Shown: positions 1 through 6,037 of the stretch, one piece after another
How the letters are laid out: every line of letters starts with the position of its first letter
Position numbering within the stretch: the stretch's first letter is position 1
Assembly (NCBI GenBank): GCA_031394045.1
Contig: JANMWN010000051.1
Span: forward strand, 1-8,059
Source of the DNA: JANYIP01 sp031394045
Lineage (GTDB): Bacteria; Actinomycetota; Actinomycetes; Prado026
Length of the DNA: 8,059 nucleotides
Direction: 5' to 3'
Translations under genes and position numbers: made by a program
The notes under the pieces: model-generated
The model's database searches: none
What the model saw: the letters and a program-made list of their open reading frames with translations, nothing else
What the model was told of the DNA's origin: nothing

Positions 1-236
1 TCCTGGTGCAGGGTGCTGATCGCGGCCAGGCCGTCCTCGCTCCAGCGGTACGCCCGAGACCGTGCTTGCTCGTGGGTGAAGGACCGCCAGGCGTCGCCGT
101 CGGCGCTGTAGTCCTCGCGCACGGTGCCCCAGGAGCGCTCCGACACGTACGGACCCCACGTGTACCAGGGACCGGCGTACTCCAGCCCGTGCTCGGGATG
201 GCCGACCGTCGCCATCCGCTCCTGCTCCGCGTTCAC
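1..236 (-). CDS. Glucosidase-like glycoside hydrolase (MGH1/GH63-like), N-terminal part only
   Basis: About 78 N-terminal residues are present; the rest lies beyond the left edge. Residues 27-47 (from WGPYVSERSWGTVREDYS) and 60-70 (SRAYRWSEDGL) match, from memory, the conserved N-terminus of actinobacterial 'glucosidase' proteins with an MGH1-like (mannosyl-oligosaccharide-glucosidase type) domain, which hydrolyse alpha-linked glucosides. No signal peptide is visible, so a cytoplasmic enzyme is likely. The start is taken as GTG at 236 because the first residues (NAEQERMA) resemble family members. An in-frame ATG at 215 with AGGAG just upstream is the alternative. The catalytic (alpha/alpha)6 barrel is not in the window, so activity cannot be judged. 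Where relatives, as I recall them, read PHDHARSR, this protein reads THEQARSR (residues 54-61). The gene is co-directional with the transporter gene upstream but separated from it by 140 bp with hairpins, so it is probably a separate transcript. Confidence 0.72.
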   Translation of the reverse strand, partial: MNAEQERMATVGHPEHGLEYAGPWYTWGPYVSERSWGTVREDYSADGDAWRSFTHEQARSRAYRWSEDGLAAISTLHQ

Positions 237-305
237 GCTCCCCACTCTGCCAGCCGGACCGATCGGGCAAGCCGGTGGCAACCGGCCGGCCGTGCCCAAA
301 GCGGT

Positions 306-335
306 GCCGGTTGGCCGGTACGCCGGCCAACTGGC
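306..335 (-). terminator. Strong hairpin between transporter and glucosidase genes, possible terminator
   Basis: A perfect 9-bp inverted repeat (310-318 with 323-331) surrounds a 4-nt loop. The stem extends to 13 bp (306-318/323-335) with a single non-Watson-Crick pair at 309/332. It starts 42 nt downstream of the transporter stop codon. No T-tract follows on the minus strand, so this would be the T-poor type of terminator common in actinobacteria. The same bases are also part of a repeated 8-mer cluster and could be protein-binding sites instead. Confidence 0.45.
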
Positions 336-353
336 CCCGCTTTCGGCCAACCG
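308..353. repeat. Three copies of CGGCCAAC/GTTGGCCG in 46 bp
   Basis: The 8-mer CGGCCAAC occurs at 324-331 and 344-351, exactly 20 bp apart, and its reverse complement occurs at 310-317. The left copy can pair with either right copy; the pairing 308-317 with 344-353 is a perfect 10 bp. A further hairpin lies at 271-276/281-286 (6-bp arms, 4-nt loop). The cluster sits about 70-115 bp upstream of the glucosidase start. It could be a terminator or attenuator structure, or an operator array for a sugar regulator; nothing in the sequence decides between these. Confidence 0.5.
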
Positions 354-376
354 CCTTGTCGGGCAGTGCCAATGCG

Positions 377-1297
377 TCAGACCGGGGCGGTCGGTGCGAC
401 GCTAGCGGCAGGGCCGGCGCGGGCGGTCTCGGCGAGGATCACGCCGAACAGGACGACGGCTCCGCCGATCAGTTGCGCCGGCCCGAGCGACTCGGCGAGC
501 CAGACGTACGCGACGATCGTGGCTGCCACCGGCTCGACCATGCCGACCATGCCGACCTGCCGGGCCCGCAGGTGTCCGAGCGAGGCGATGCTCAACGTGA
601 ACGGGACGATCGTGCCCATCACCACGAGCCAGATCGCCATCACCCACATGGGTACCTGGACGTGCTCGACGTTGCCGAGCAGCGAGATGTCCTTGCCCAG
701 CAACGAGAACGGGAACCGCCACCACGGCCGCAGCACCGCCCAGAACAGGCTGGCGAAGCCGAACGCCAGGCAGGTCAGCGAGACGGGGTCGCGCTGGCCC
801 ACCATGTGCTCGCCGAGGACGAAGTAGAGGCAGAGCACGAACGCGGCGGCGACCCCGGCGGCCACTCCGATGCCGTCGAGGCGCAGGCCGCCCCAGATCT
901 CGGCGACCACCGCTAGCCCCGACAACGAGAGCGCGAGAGCCACCCAGACGCGGCGGCGCACCGGCTCCTTCATGACGAAGCGGGCCCACAGCGCGACCAG
1001 CAGCGGGGCGGTAAACTCCAGCAGCAGGGCGATTCCGACCGGCAGCCGCTTGATCGCGATGAAGTACAGCCACTGCGTCGCGGCGATGCCGACGATGCCG
1101 TACACGGCGATCAGCGGCAGCTCGCGCCAGGGGACCCGAAGGGTCGCCGGCCGGGTCGCAAGCACGATGAGCAGCAGGATCAGGAAGGCCCCGGTCGAGC
1201 GCAGCTCGGTGAGCTCCTGCGCCGGCATGCCGCCGATCAGCATCACCTTGGAGACGGTGCCGTTGATGCCGAACAGCAGCGCCGCCGTCACGACCAT
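377..1297 (-). CDS. EamA/DMT-superfamily transporter
   Basis: This is an integral membrane protein of 306 residues with about ten hydrophobic segments (roughly 1-22, 34-48, 62-80, 87-108, 117-134, 143-161, 173-190, 217-238, 247-268, 272-290), the layout of two EamA repeats of five helices. The repeat signature is visible twice: EFTAPLLVALWARFVMKEP (94-112) and MVEPVAATIVAYVWLAES (253-270). Family members export or import amino acids and other metabolites; the substrate cannot be read from the sequence. The ATG at 1297 has a weak, distant ribosome site and would begin inside the first helix. The same frame is open upstream to a CTG at 1327, adding ten residues (reading LTRRAGIGYV), a basic leader typical of the family. 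That CTG overlaps the TGA stop of the ThDP-enzyme gene by 2 nt, suggesting translational coupling in one operon. The C-terminal 16 residues are a soluble Ala/Pro-rich tail. Confidence 0.88.
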   Translation of the reverse strand: MVVTAALLFGINGTVSKVMLIGGMPAQELTELRSTGAFLILLLIVLATRPATLRVPWRELPLIAVYGIVGIAATQWLYFIAIKRLPVGIALLLEFTAPLLVALWARFVMKEPVRRRVWVALALSLSGLAVVAEIWGGLRLDGIGVAAGVAAAFVLCLYFVLGEHMVGQRDPVSLTCLAFGFASLFWAVLRPWWRFPFSLLGKDISLLGNVEHVQVPMWVMAIWLVVMGTIVPFTLSIASLGHLRARQVGMVGMVEPVAATIVAYVWLAESLGPAQLIGGAVVLFGVILAETARAGPAASVAPTAPV

Positions 1298-1323
1298 GAC
1301 GTAGCCGATTCCTGCTCTGCGGG

Positions 1324-2973
1324 TCAGCGTTCACCCCAGCGGGGCGAGGTCGTACGAGGCGGGTAGAGGCGGGCCTTGAGCAGGACGAGCCGCGGACCGG
1401 CGGCAGCGGCTGCACGGGCCAGAGCCAGCCGCAGCGGCTCGCCCGCCGACGCGGCCTCCTCGGCGACCAGGCCGAACGCCGCCGCGAGGGCCAGCCAGTC
1501 CGGACCCACCAGGTCGACCCCGCGCTCCTCGTGGCCGAACACCTGCTGGTCGTAGCGCAGCATCCCGTACCCGCCGTCGTCGACCACAAGGACCGTGACC
1601 GGCAACCGTTCCTGGACCAGGGTCGCGAGCTCGCCGAGCCCCATCGCGAGGCCGCCGTCACCGCAGACCGCGAGCACGGGTCCCGCCCCGGCATAGGCCG
1701 CGCCGACGGTGGCCGGCAGCGCGTAGCCGAGCGTCCCCCAGCCGACCGGGTACTGCAGCCGCCTCGGCTCGCTGCGACGGGCGTACCCGCCGACCCAGTA
1801 CCCGACCACCGCCATGTCGCACACGAGCGGGCCATCAGCGGGCCAGGCGGCCTCGATGGACGCGAGCAGCTCGGCGGCCTCGCGCGTACGCGGGTCGGCC
1901 GCCACCCGGCCGCGGACGTCCATGCCGATCCGGAACGGCGAGTCGGCCCACGGCTCGCGCTGCCGCATGCGTACCGCCAGCGAATCGCAGACCAGCCGCA
2001 CGTCGCCGACCACGCCGACCGTGGCCGGGAACGCGAGGGACAGGTGCCCAGGGTCGATGTTGACCGCGAGCAGCATGTCGGGCACCGGCTGCGCCCAGTT
2101 CCGGGTGGTCATGCCGTCAAACCCGGTGCCGAGCGCGATCAGCAGGTCGGCCGAGCCGATCAGCTCGTCGACCTCCGGCTCGTGCGGAGGGGCGTCGACG
2201 AGCAACGGGTGGCCCGAGGCGAGCAGCCCGCGTGCGGCGTACGTCGTGATCACCGGGGCACCGAGCCGGCCCGCGAGCGCCGCCACCGCGTCGGCGGCGC
2301 CGCTGGCCACCGTCCCGCCGCCGGCCCAGATCACCGGACGGCGCGAGGTGGCGAGCAGGGCGAGCGCCGCGTCGATCTCGCCCGTGGCCGCGCCGGCCGG
2401 AGCAGGTACGTGGGGGACAGGCAGCGGCCGGCCGCCCTCCGGCAGCACAGCGCCGAGCACGTCGACCGGGATGCCGACGTAGACCGGCCCGCGCGGGTGG
2501 GTCATCGCGGTGCTCACGGCCCTGGCGACGGCCTCGACCGCAGCCAGCGGAGACTCCGGCCGGTAGACCGCCTTGGCCAGGGGCGCGAACAGTGCGCCCT
2601 GGTCGCTGCTCTCGTGCAGGATCCCGCGGACGACCCCTGGCCGGCGCAGCGCGGTCGAGACCTCCGAGGCGATCAGCAGCACCGGCGACCCGCTGGCCGC
2701 GGCCTCGCCGAACGCGGCCAGCGCGTTCGCGGCGCCAGGGCCGGTCGTGGTGAGGGCGACCCCGAGCCCGCCGCTCGCCCGCGCCAGCCCGTCGGCGGCG
2801 TACGCGGTGGTCTGCTCGTGGCGTACCCCGACGATCGTGGGCCGACCGGGGCCGAGCGCGTCCCAGAACGCGAGGTTGTGCACCCCCGGCAGCCCGAACG
2901 TGGTCCGTACCCCGTACGCAGCGAGCAGGTCGAGCACGGCGCCGGCCGTCGTACGCCCCTCGTTGGCCTCCAC
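1324..2973 (-). CDS. ThDP-dependent enzyme, acetolactate synthase-like / 2-keto acid decarboxylase type
   Basis: The protein has 549 residues, the usual length for this superfamily. It shows an N-terminal PYR domain (about 5-170) with the activating glutamate E53 in RHEQTTAYAADG, a central domain (about 197-330), and a C-terminal PP domain with GDGG (438-441) followed 27 residues later by VDDGGYG (464-470). The usual metal-binding Asn pair there is Asp-Asp (465-466). The PYR segment ILHESSDQ (118-125) resembles LHELPxQ in 5-guanidino-2-oxopentanoate (2-ketoarginine) decarboxylase AruI, as I recall that sequence, so a keto-acid decarboxylase is more likely than anabolic acetolactate synthase; no ilvN or ilvC is adjacent. 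The start is GTG at 2973, because similarity begins at TAGAVLDLLAAYGV and a weak GAGAG lies 8 nt upstream. An in-frame ATG at 3039 would overlap the start of the divergent aldehyde dehydrogenase. The gene is cotranscribed with the downstream transporter gene. The substrate is unproven. Confidence 0.88.
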   Translation of the reverse strand: MEANEGRTTAGAVLDLLAAYGVRTTFGLPGVHNLAFWDALGPGRPTIVGVRHEQTTAYAADGLARASGGLGVALTTTGPGAANALAAFGEAAASGSPVLLIASEVSTALRRPGVVRGILHESSDQGALFAPLAKAVYRPESPLAAVEAVARAVSTAMTHPRGPVYVGIPVDVLGAVLPEGGRPLPVPHVPAPAGAATGEIDAALALLATSRRPVIWAGGGTVASGAADAVAALAGRLGAPVITTYAARGLLASGHPLLVDAPPHEPEVDELIGSADLLIALGTGFDGMTTRNWAQPVPDMLLAVNIDPGHLSLAFPATVGVVGDVRLVCDSLAVRMRQREPWADSPFRIGMDVRGRVAADPRTREAAELLASIEAAWPADGPLVCDMAVVGYWVGGYARRSEPRRLQYPVGWGTLGYALPATVGAAYAGAGPVLAVCGDGGLAMGLGELATLVQERLPVTVLVVDDGGYGMLRYDQQVFGHEERGVDLVGPDWLALAAAFGLVAEEAASAGEPLRLALARAAAAAGPRLVLLKARLYPPRTTSPRWGER

Positions 2974-3001
2974 CCGGTCATTCTCTCGCAGCCAGCGGGC
3001 G

Positions 3002-3020
3002 CCGAGCGGTAGGCACTCGG
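3002..3020. promoter_or_regulatory. Interrupted palindrome in the divergent intergenic region
   Basis: The 64 bp between the two divergent start codons contains CCGAG and CTCGG arms separated by 9 bp (CCGAGcggtaggcaCTCGG). The size and placement would suit an operator controlling both genes. Promoters for both directions must also lie here if the starts are right. A possible plus-strand -10 (TAGGCA, 3010-3015) and a minus-strand GAGAAT just before the GTG are weak. The arms are short and may arise by chance in GC-rich DNA. Confidence 0.25.
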
Positions 3021-3037
3021 TCTGGCAGGCTGACGCC

Positions 3038-4534
3038 ATGACCCGCCACCAGTCGCGCAACCCGGCCGACCAGTCCGACCTGATCGCCGAGGTGGAGCTG
3101 GCCTCCGCCGACGACCTGGTCGCCGCCCTCCGACGCGCCCGCGCTGGCACCCGCCCCTGGGCCGCGGTCCCTGCTCCCGCGAGGGGCCGGGTCATCGCCC
3201 AGGTCGGCCGCCTGGTCGAGGCCAACAAGGCCTCGCTCGCGGCACTGATCACCCGCGAGATCGGCAAGCCGATCGCCGAGTCGCTGGGCGAGGTGCAGGA
3301 GGTCGTCGACACCTGCGACTTCTTCCTCGGCGAGGGGCGACGGCTGTACGGGCAGACGGTGCCGAGCGAGATGCCGGACAAGCAGCTGTTCACGTTCCGG
3401 ATGCCGGTCGGCGTCGCGCTGATCATCACGGCGCCGAACTTCCCGGTGGCCGTGGCGTCCTGGTACCTCGTACCCGCCCTGCTGTGCGGCAACGCCGTGG
3501 TGTGGAAGCCGGCCGAGTCGACCCCGGCGATCGCCGCCGCGTTCAGCGCCCTCTTCACGGCTGCCGGAGTCCCCGCGGACGCGCTGCAGACCGTGCTGGC
3601 CGACGGGCCGACGACGTTCGCCGCCCTGGAACGGGCGCTCGACGAGCACGTCGTGGACAAGGTCGGCTTCACCGGCTCGACCGCAGTCGGTCGGGCGATC
3701 GGCGAGCTCTGCGGCCGCCACCTCCAGTCGCCCTGCCTCGAGCTGGGCGGCAAGAACCCCATGGTGGTGATGGCCGACGCCGACCTCGACCTCGCGGTCG
3801 AGGGCGCGCTGTTCTCCGGCTTCGGTACGTCCGGTCAGCGCTGCACCTCGCTCGGGACGGTCTGGGTCCAGCGGCCGGTCTACGACGAGTTCCGGCGCAG
3901 GCTCGTGGCCGCGGTCGAGGGTGCTGTGGTCGGCGACCCCACGGGCGACGTGCTGTACGGGCCGATGATCTCTGAGCGCTACCTGGCCGCCCACGAGCGC
4001 AACCTCGAGCTGGTCCAGGACCACCACCAGGTGCACGGGTCGACCGGCGTCGGCCGCATCACCGCGGCGAACCCCCGGGCCGGCTTCGTGGGGGACCCGG
4101 AGGCCGGCTTCTTCGCGCACCCGACCCTCGTCGAGGGCGTGCGACCTGGTGACGCGCTCTACGACACCGAGACGTTCGGGCCGCTGGTAGGGCTCGGCGG
4201 TTTCGACACCCTGGACGAGGCACTCGAGCTGGCGAACGGCCATGGCTACGGGCTGTCGTCCGCGATCTACACCCGCGACCCGAGCGCGGTCTGGCGGTTC
4301 CGGGCGGGCATCTCGGCGGGCATGGTCAGCGTCAACAACTCCACCTCCGGCGCCGAGGCGCACCTGCCGTTCGGCGGGAACGGGCGCAGCGGCAACGGGT
4401 CACGACAGTCCGGGGTCTGGGTGCTCGACCAGTTCACCCGCTGGCAGTCGGTCAACTGGGACTACTCGGGACATCTGCAGAAGGCCCAGATGGACACCGT
4501 CGATCTCGCGTGGGATCAGGCGTACCGGATCTGA
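3038..4534 (+). CDS. NAD(P)-dependent aldehyde dehydrogenase
   Basis: A full-length, apparently intact ALDH of 498 residues. It oxidises an aldehyde to the carboxylate with NAD(P)+, probably in the cytoplasm. Visible landmarks are the oxyanion Asn N134 in APNFP; the cofactor-binding Lys K157 in WKPAE; the Rossmann turn GFTGSTAVG (210-218); the general base E235 in LELGGKNP; the nucleophile C269 in GQRCTS; and the cofactor-contacting E378 in ETFGPL. The C-terminus (466-482, FTRWQSVNWDYSGHLQK) is the oligomerisation region. The ATG at 3038 is chosen because ALDH similarity begins soon after it; a weak AGG lies 8 nt upstream. The frame is open further upstream, but only as a shadow of the divergent ThDP gene. 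Pairing with a keto-acid decarboxylase-like gene suggests it takes that enzyme's aldehyde product, for instance 4-guanidinobutanal; this is inference. Other aliphatic or aromatic aldehydes are equally possible from the sequence. Confidence 0.93.
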   Translation: MTRHQSRNPADQSDLIAEVELASADDLVAALRRARAGTRPWAAVPAPARGRVIAQVGRLVEANKASLAALITREIGKPIAESLGEVQEVVDTCDFFLGEGRRLYGQTVPSEMPDKQLFTFRMPVGVALIITAPNFPVAVASWYLVPALLCGNAVVWKPAESTPAIAAAFSALFTAAGVPADALQTVLADGPTTFAALERALDEHVVDKVGFTGSTAVGRAIGELCGRHLQSPCLELGGKNPMVVMADADLDLAVEGALFSGFGTSGQRCTSLGTVWVQRPVYDEFRRRLVAAVEGAVVGDPTGDVLYGPMISERYLAAHERNLELVQDHHQVHGSTGVGRITAANPRAGFVGDPEAGFFAHPTLVEGVRPGDALYDTETFGPLVGLGGFDTLDEALELANGHGYGLSSAIYTRDPSAVWRFRAGISAGMVSVNNSTSGAEAHLPFGGNGRSGNGSRQSGVWVLDQFTRWQSVNWDYSGHLQKAQMDTVDLAWDQAYRI

Positions 4535-4543
4535 GAGCGGTTG

Positions 4544-4549
4544 TATCCT
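4544..4549 (+). promoter_or_regulatory. -10 box TATCCT, leaderless promoter for the zinc-finger gene
   Basis: TATCCT fits the actinobacterial TANNNT -10 pattern and ends exactly 7 nt before the A of the ATG at 4557. That places the transcription start at the start codon, and no Shine-Dalgarno sequence lies between. No good -35 is visible. The box sits in the 22-bp gap after the aldehyde dehydrogenase stop, so the downstream pair can be transcribed independently of that gene. Confidence 0.55.
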
Positions 4550-4556
4550 CCCGTGA

Positions 4557-4982
4557 ATGATTGGTCAGTCAACGGGGACAGACCGAGGAGCGACATTGGT
4601 CGAGGCTGCACCCGGGGCAGCGACACCCCCCGCCGGGCTGACTCTCGCCCTGGCCGACAAGCGCACCGAGCTGGAGGCCGAGCTGGCGGCGCTCTCGGCC
4701 CCCACCCCGGACGAGGGTGGCATCTCCTTCGGGAAGCGGGTCGGCGACGGCACCAGCATTGCGGTGGAGCGGCTCACGCAGGTGGCGGCCCACGACGGGC
4801 TCGGGCTGATCCTCGCCGAGGTGGTCCGTGCTCAGGACAAGATCGCCGAGGGCAGCTATGGCCGCTGCGACCGTTGCGGCACCGCGATCCCGTCCGAGCG
4901 GCTGACCGTACGACCGTGGGCGACGCACTGCGTCACCTGTCCCACGGCCCCCGGCGGAGTCGCTACCGGTCCGGCCCGATGA
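4557..4982 (+). CDS. DksA/TraR-family C4-type zinc-finger protein
   Basis: A 141-residue protein. Residues 30-48 (ALADKRTELEAELAAL) are charged and predicted helical. Residues 80-99 form a second helix leading into the C-terminal zinc finger, YGRCDRCGTAIP...HCVTC, with C104, C107, C125 and C128 as ligands. This is the DksA/TraR zinc-finger signature. DksA proteins enter the RNA polymerase secondary channel and alter initiation; actinobacterial relatives are less well characterised and may have other targets. No clear acidic Asp pair corresponding to the DksA coiled-coil tip was recognised. The ATG at 4557 is supported by a -10 box 7 nt upstream. A GTG at 4553 lies in another frame, one that reads through into the amidinohydrolase gene and is not conserved-looking. 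The stop overlaps the next gene's start as ATGA, implying translational coupling. Confidence 0.85.
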   Translation: MIGQSTGTDRGATLVEAAPGAATPPAGLTLALADKRTELEAELAALSAPTPDEGGISFGKRVGDGTSIAVERLTQVAAHDGLGLILAEVVRAQDKIAEGSYGRCDRCGTAIPSERLTVRPWATHCVTCPTAPGGVATGPAR

Positions 4983-5842
4983 GCGAGGTTCCGGTCCGTT
5001 CGTACGGCGTGCGTTCCGAGACCGCGCCGCTGCGCCGGGTCGTGACCGCGACACCCGCGACGACCGGTGACTTCGCGGGAGCGGGCTGGCGGCGGCCGGA
5101 GCCCGCCCTGCTCCTTGAGCAGCACGCCGTCTTCCGTGGCCTGCTCGAGTCCCTCGGTGTCGAGGTGCTCAACACAGCTGCCGCGGAGGGCAGGGTCGAC
5201 TTCACGTTCGTGCGCGACTCCTGCTTCGTCGTCGGCGACGGGTTCGTCCAGCTCGCGATGACCAAGCCGGTGCGCTCGCCAGAGCCGCCGGTGCTGGCCG
5301 CGTATCTTCGCGACACCGTCGGGGTCCCCCAGGTCGGCACGCTCACCGGGGCCGCGCACACCGACGGCGGCGACATGTTCTGGCTCGACAGCCAGACGCT
5401 CGCGATCGGCCGCGGCTTCCGCACCAGCGCCGAGGCGGTCGAGCAGATGGGCGCGATCCTGGCCGCCGAAGGAGCCCGCGTCCGCGCGTACGACCTGCCG
5501 GCCTGGCGAGGACCGGACCACGTGCTGCACCTGATGAGCGTGGTCTCGCTGGTGGCCGACGACCTCGCGCTCACGTACCCGCCGCTGGCGCCGGTCGCCC
5601 TGCTCGAGGACCTCGCCGCCCGAGGCATCCGTACCCTCCCCGTCGACGACGCCGAGTTCGAGGAGCAGGGCTGCAACGTGCTGGCGGTCCGGCCTGGTGT
5701 CGTCGTGATGACCGACGCGACCCCGCGGACGCAGGCCGCCCTCGAGGGGGCCGGCGTAGAGGTGCACACCTATGCCGCGAGCGAGATCAACAAGGGCGAC
5801 GGTGGGCCCACCTGCCTGACCCGGCCGGTGCTACGAGGCTGA
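4979..5842 (+). CDS. Amidinohydrolase of the DDAH / arginine deiminase superfamily
   Basis: A 287-residue protein with the pentein (amidinotransferase) fold pattern. Motifs in order are FVRDSCFV (77-84, substrate-binding Asp D80), HTDGGDMFWL (127-136), HVLHLMSVVSLV (181-192, probable catalytic His H184), GCNVLAVRPGVVVM (231-244), and KGDGGPTCLTRP (272-283) with the nucleophile C279. Family members hydrolyse the guanidino group of arginine or N-methylarginines to citrulline plus ammonia or methylamine, through a covalent Cys intermediate. The length fits DDAH (about 250-290) rather than bacterial arginine deiminase (about 400). No signal peptide is seen. The ATG at 4979 overlaps the upstream TGA (ATGA) with no obvious ribosome site of its own, so translation is probably coupled to the zinc-finger gene. 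Exact substrate is uncertain: methylarginine, another guanidine, or an amidinotransferase-like role. Confidence 0.85.
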   Translation: MSEVPVRSYGVRSETAPLRRVVTATPATTGDFAGAGWRRPEPALLLEQHAVFRGLLESLGVEVLNTAAAEGRVDFTFVRDSCFVVGDGFVQLAMTKPVRSPEPPVLAAYLRDTVGVPQVGTLTGAAHTDGGDMFWLDSQTLAIGRGFRTSAEAVEQMGAILAAEGARVRAYDLPAWRGPDHVLHLMSVVSLVADDLALTYPPLAPVALLEDLAARGIRTLPVDDAEFEEQGCNVLAVRPGVVVMTDATPRTQAALEGAGVEVHTYAASEINKGDGGPTCLTRPVLRG

Positions 5843-6025
5843 TCCTCGGCGGATCCGCGCGCTGGACGGGCTCAGGGGCGGTGCAGGACCTCGTGGTCGC
5901 GGCCCTCGCGCCGGGCCAGCGGGCGGGACCGCCGGGCGAATCCACCCACAGTAGGGCCTGGCAACCGCCCGGACTATGCGTACGAACCATCCGGACGGAC
6001 CATGCAGCGCAGCCGTTCGGCGTTC

Positions 6026-6031
6026 TAGCCT
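6026..6031 (+). promoter_or_regulatory. -10 box TAGCCT, leaderless promoter for the 61-residue ORF
   Basis: TAGCCT fits TANNNT and ends 6 nt before the GTG at 6038, the spacing of a leaderless actinobacterial transcript. No Shine-Dalgarno sequence is present and no -35 is clear. Upstream, 5843-6025 is a non-coding gap in which only short GC-rich inverted repeats are visible. Confidence 0.5.
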
Positions 6032-6037
6032 GACCGG

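Noticed and set aside
402..1835. 477-residue minus-strand ORF spanning the ThDP enzyme/transporter junction
   Set aside because: It is in a different frame from two recognisable genes, has an Arg/Ala-rich composition, and partly reads out-of-frame copies of them; it is a shadow, not a fusion.
1531..3012. 493-residue plus-strand ORF opposite the ThDP enzyme gene
   Set aside because: The translation is Arg/Gly/Pro/His-rich low-complexity with no recognisable domain. It is the antisense shadow of a clearly conserved gene in high-GC DNA.
2974..3762. N-terminal extension of the ThDP enzyme reading frame to 812 residues
   Set aside because: The extra residues are the antisense of the aldehyde dehydrogenase gene and resemble no domain; family similarity begins just after the GTG at 2973.
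2978..4363. 461-residue minus-strand ORF opposite the aldehyde dehydrogenase gene
   Set aside because: Antisense shadow with Arg/Glu/Gly/His-rich sequence; all ALDH catalytic motifs are on the other strand.
4541..5842. 433-residue ORF fusing an upstream segment to the amidinohydrolase
   Set aside because: Residues before the ATG at 4979 are the out-of-frame reading of the zinc-finger gene, whose C4 motif shows the true frame.
5834..5855. Small hairpins at the end of the amidinohydrolase gene as a terminator
   Set aside because: Only 5-bp arms (5834-5838/5844-5848 and 5841-5845/5851-5855), mutually overlapping and without a T-tract; too weak to call in GC-rich sequence.
5843..6037. Possible extra gene or regulatory RNA in the 195-bp gap before the small ORF
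   Set aside because: No ORF with start signals and gene-like composition was found on either strand; inverted repeats such as CCGGA...TCCGG around 5970-5997 are short and loop-rich.
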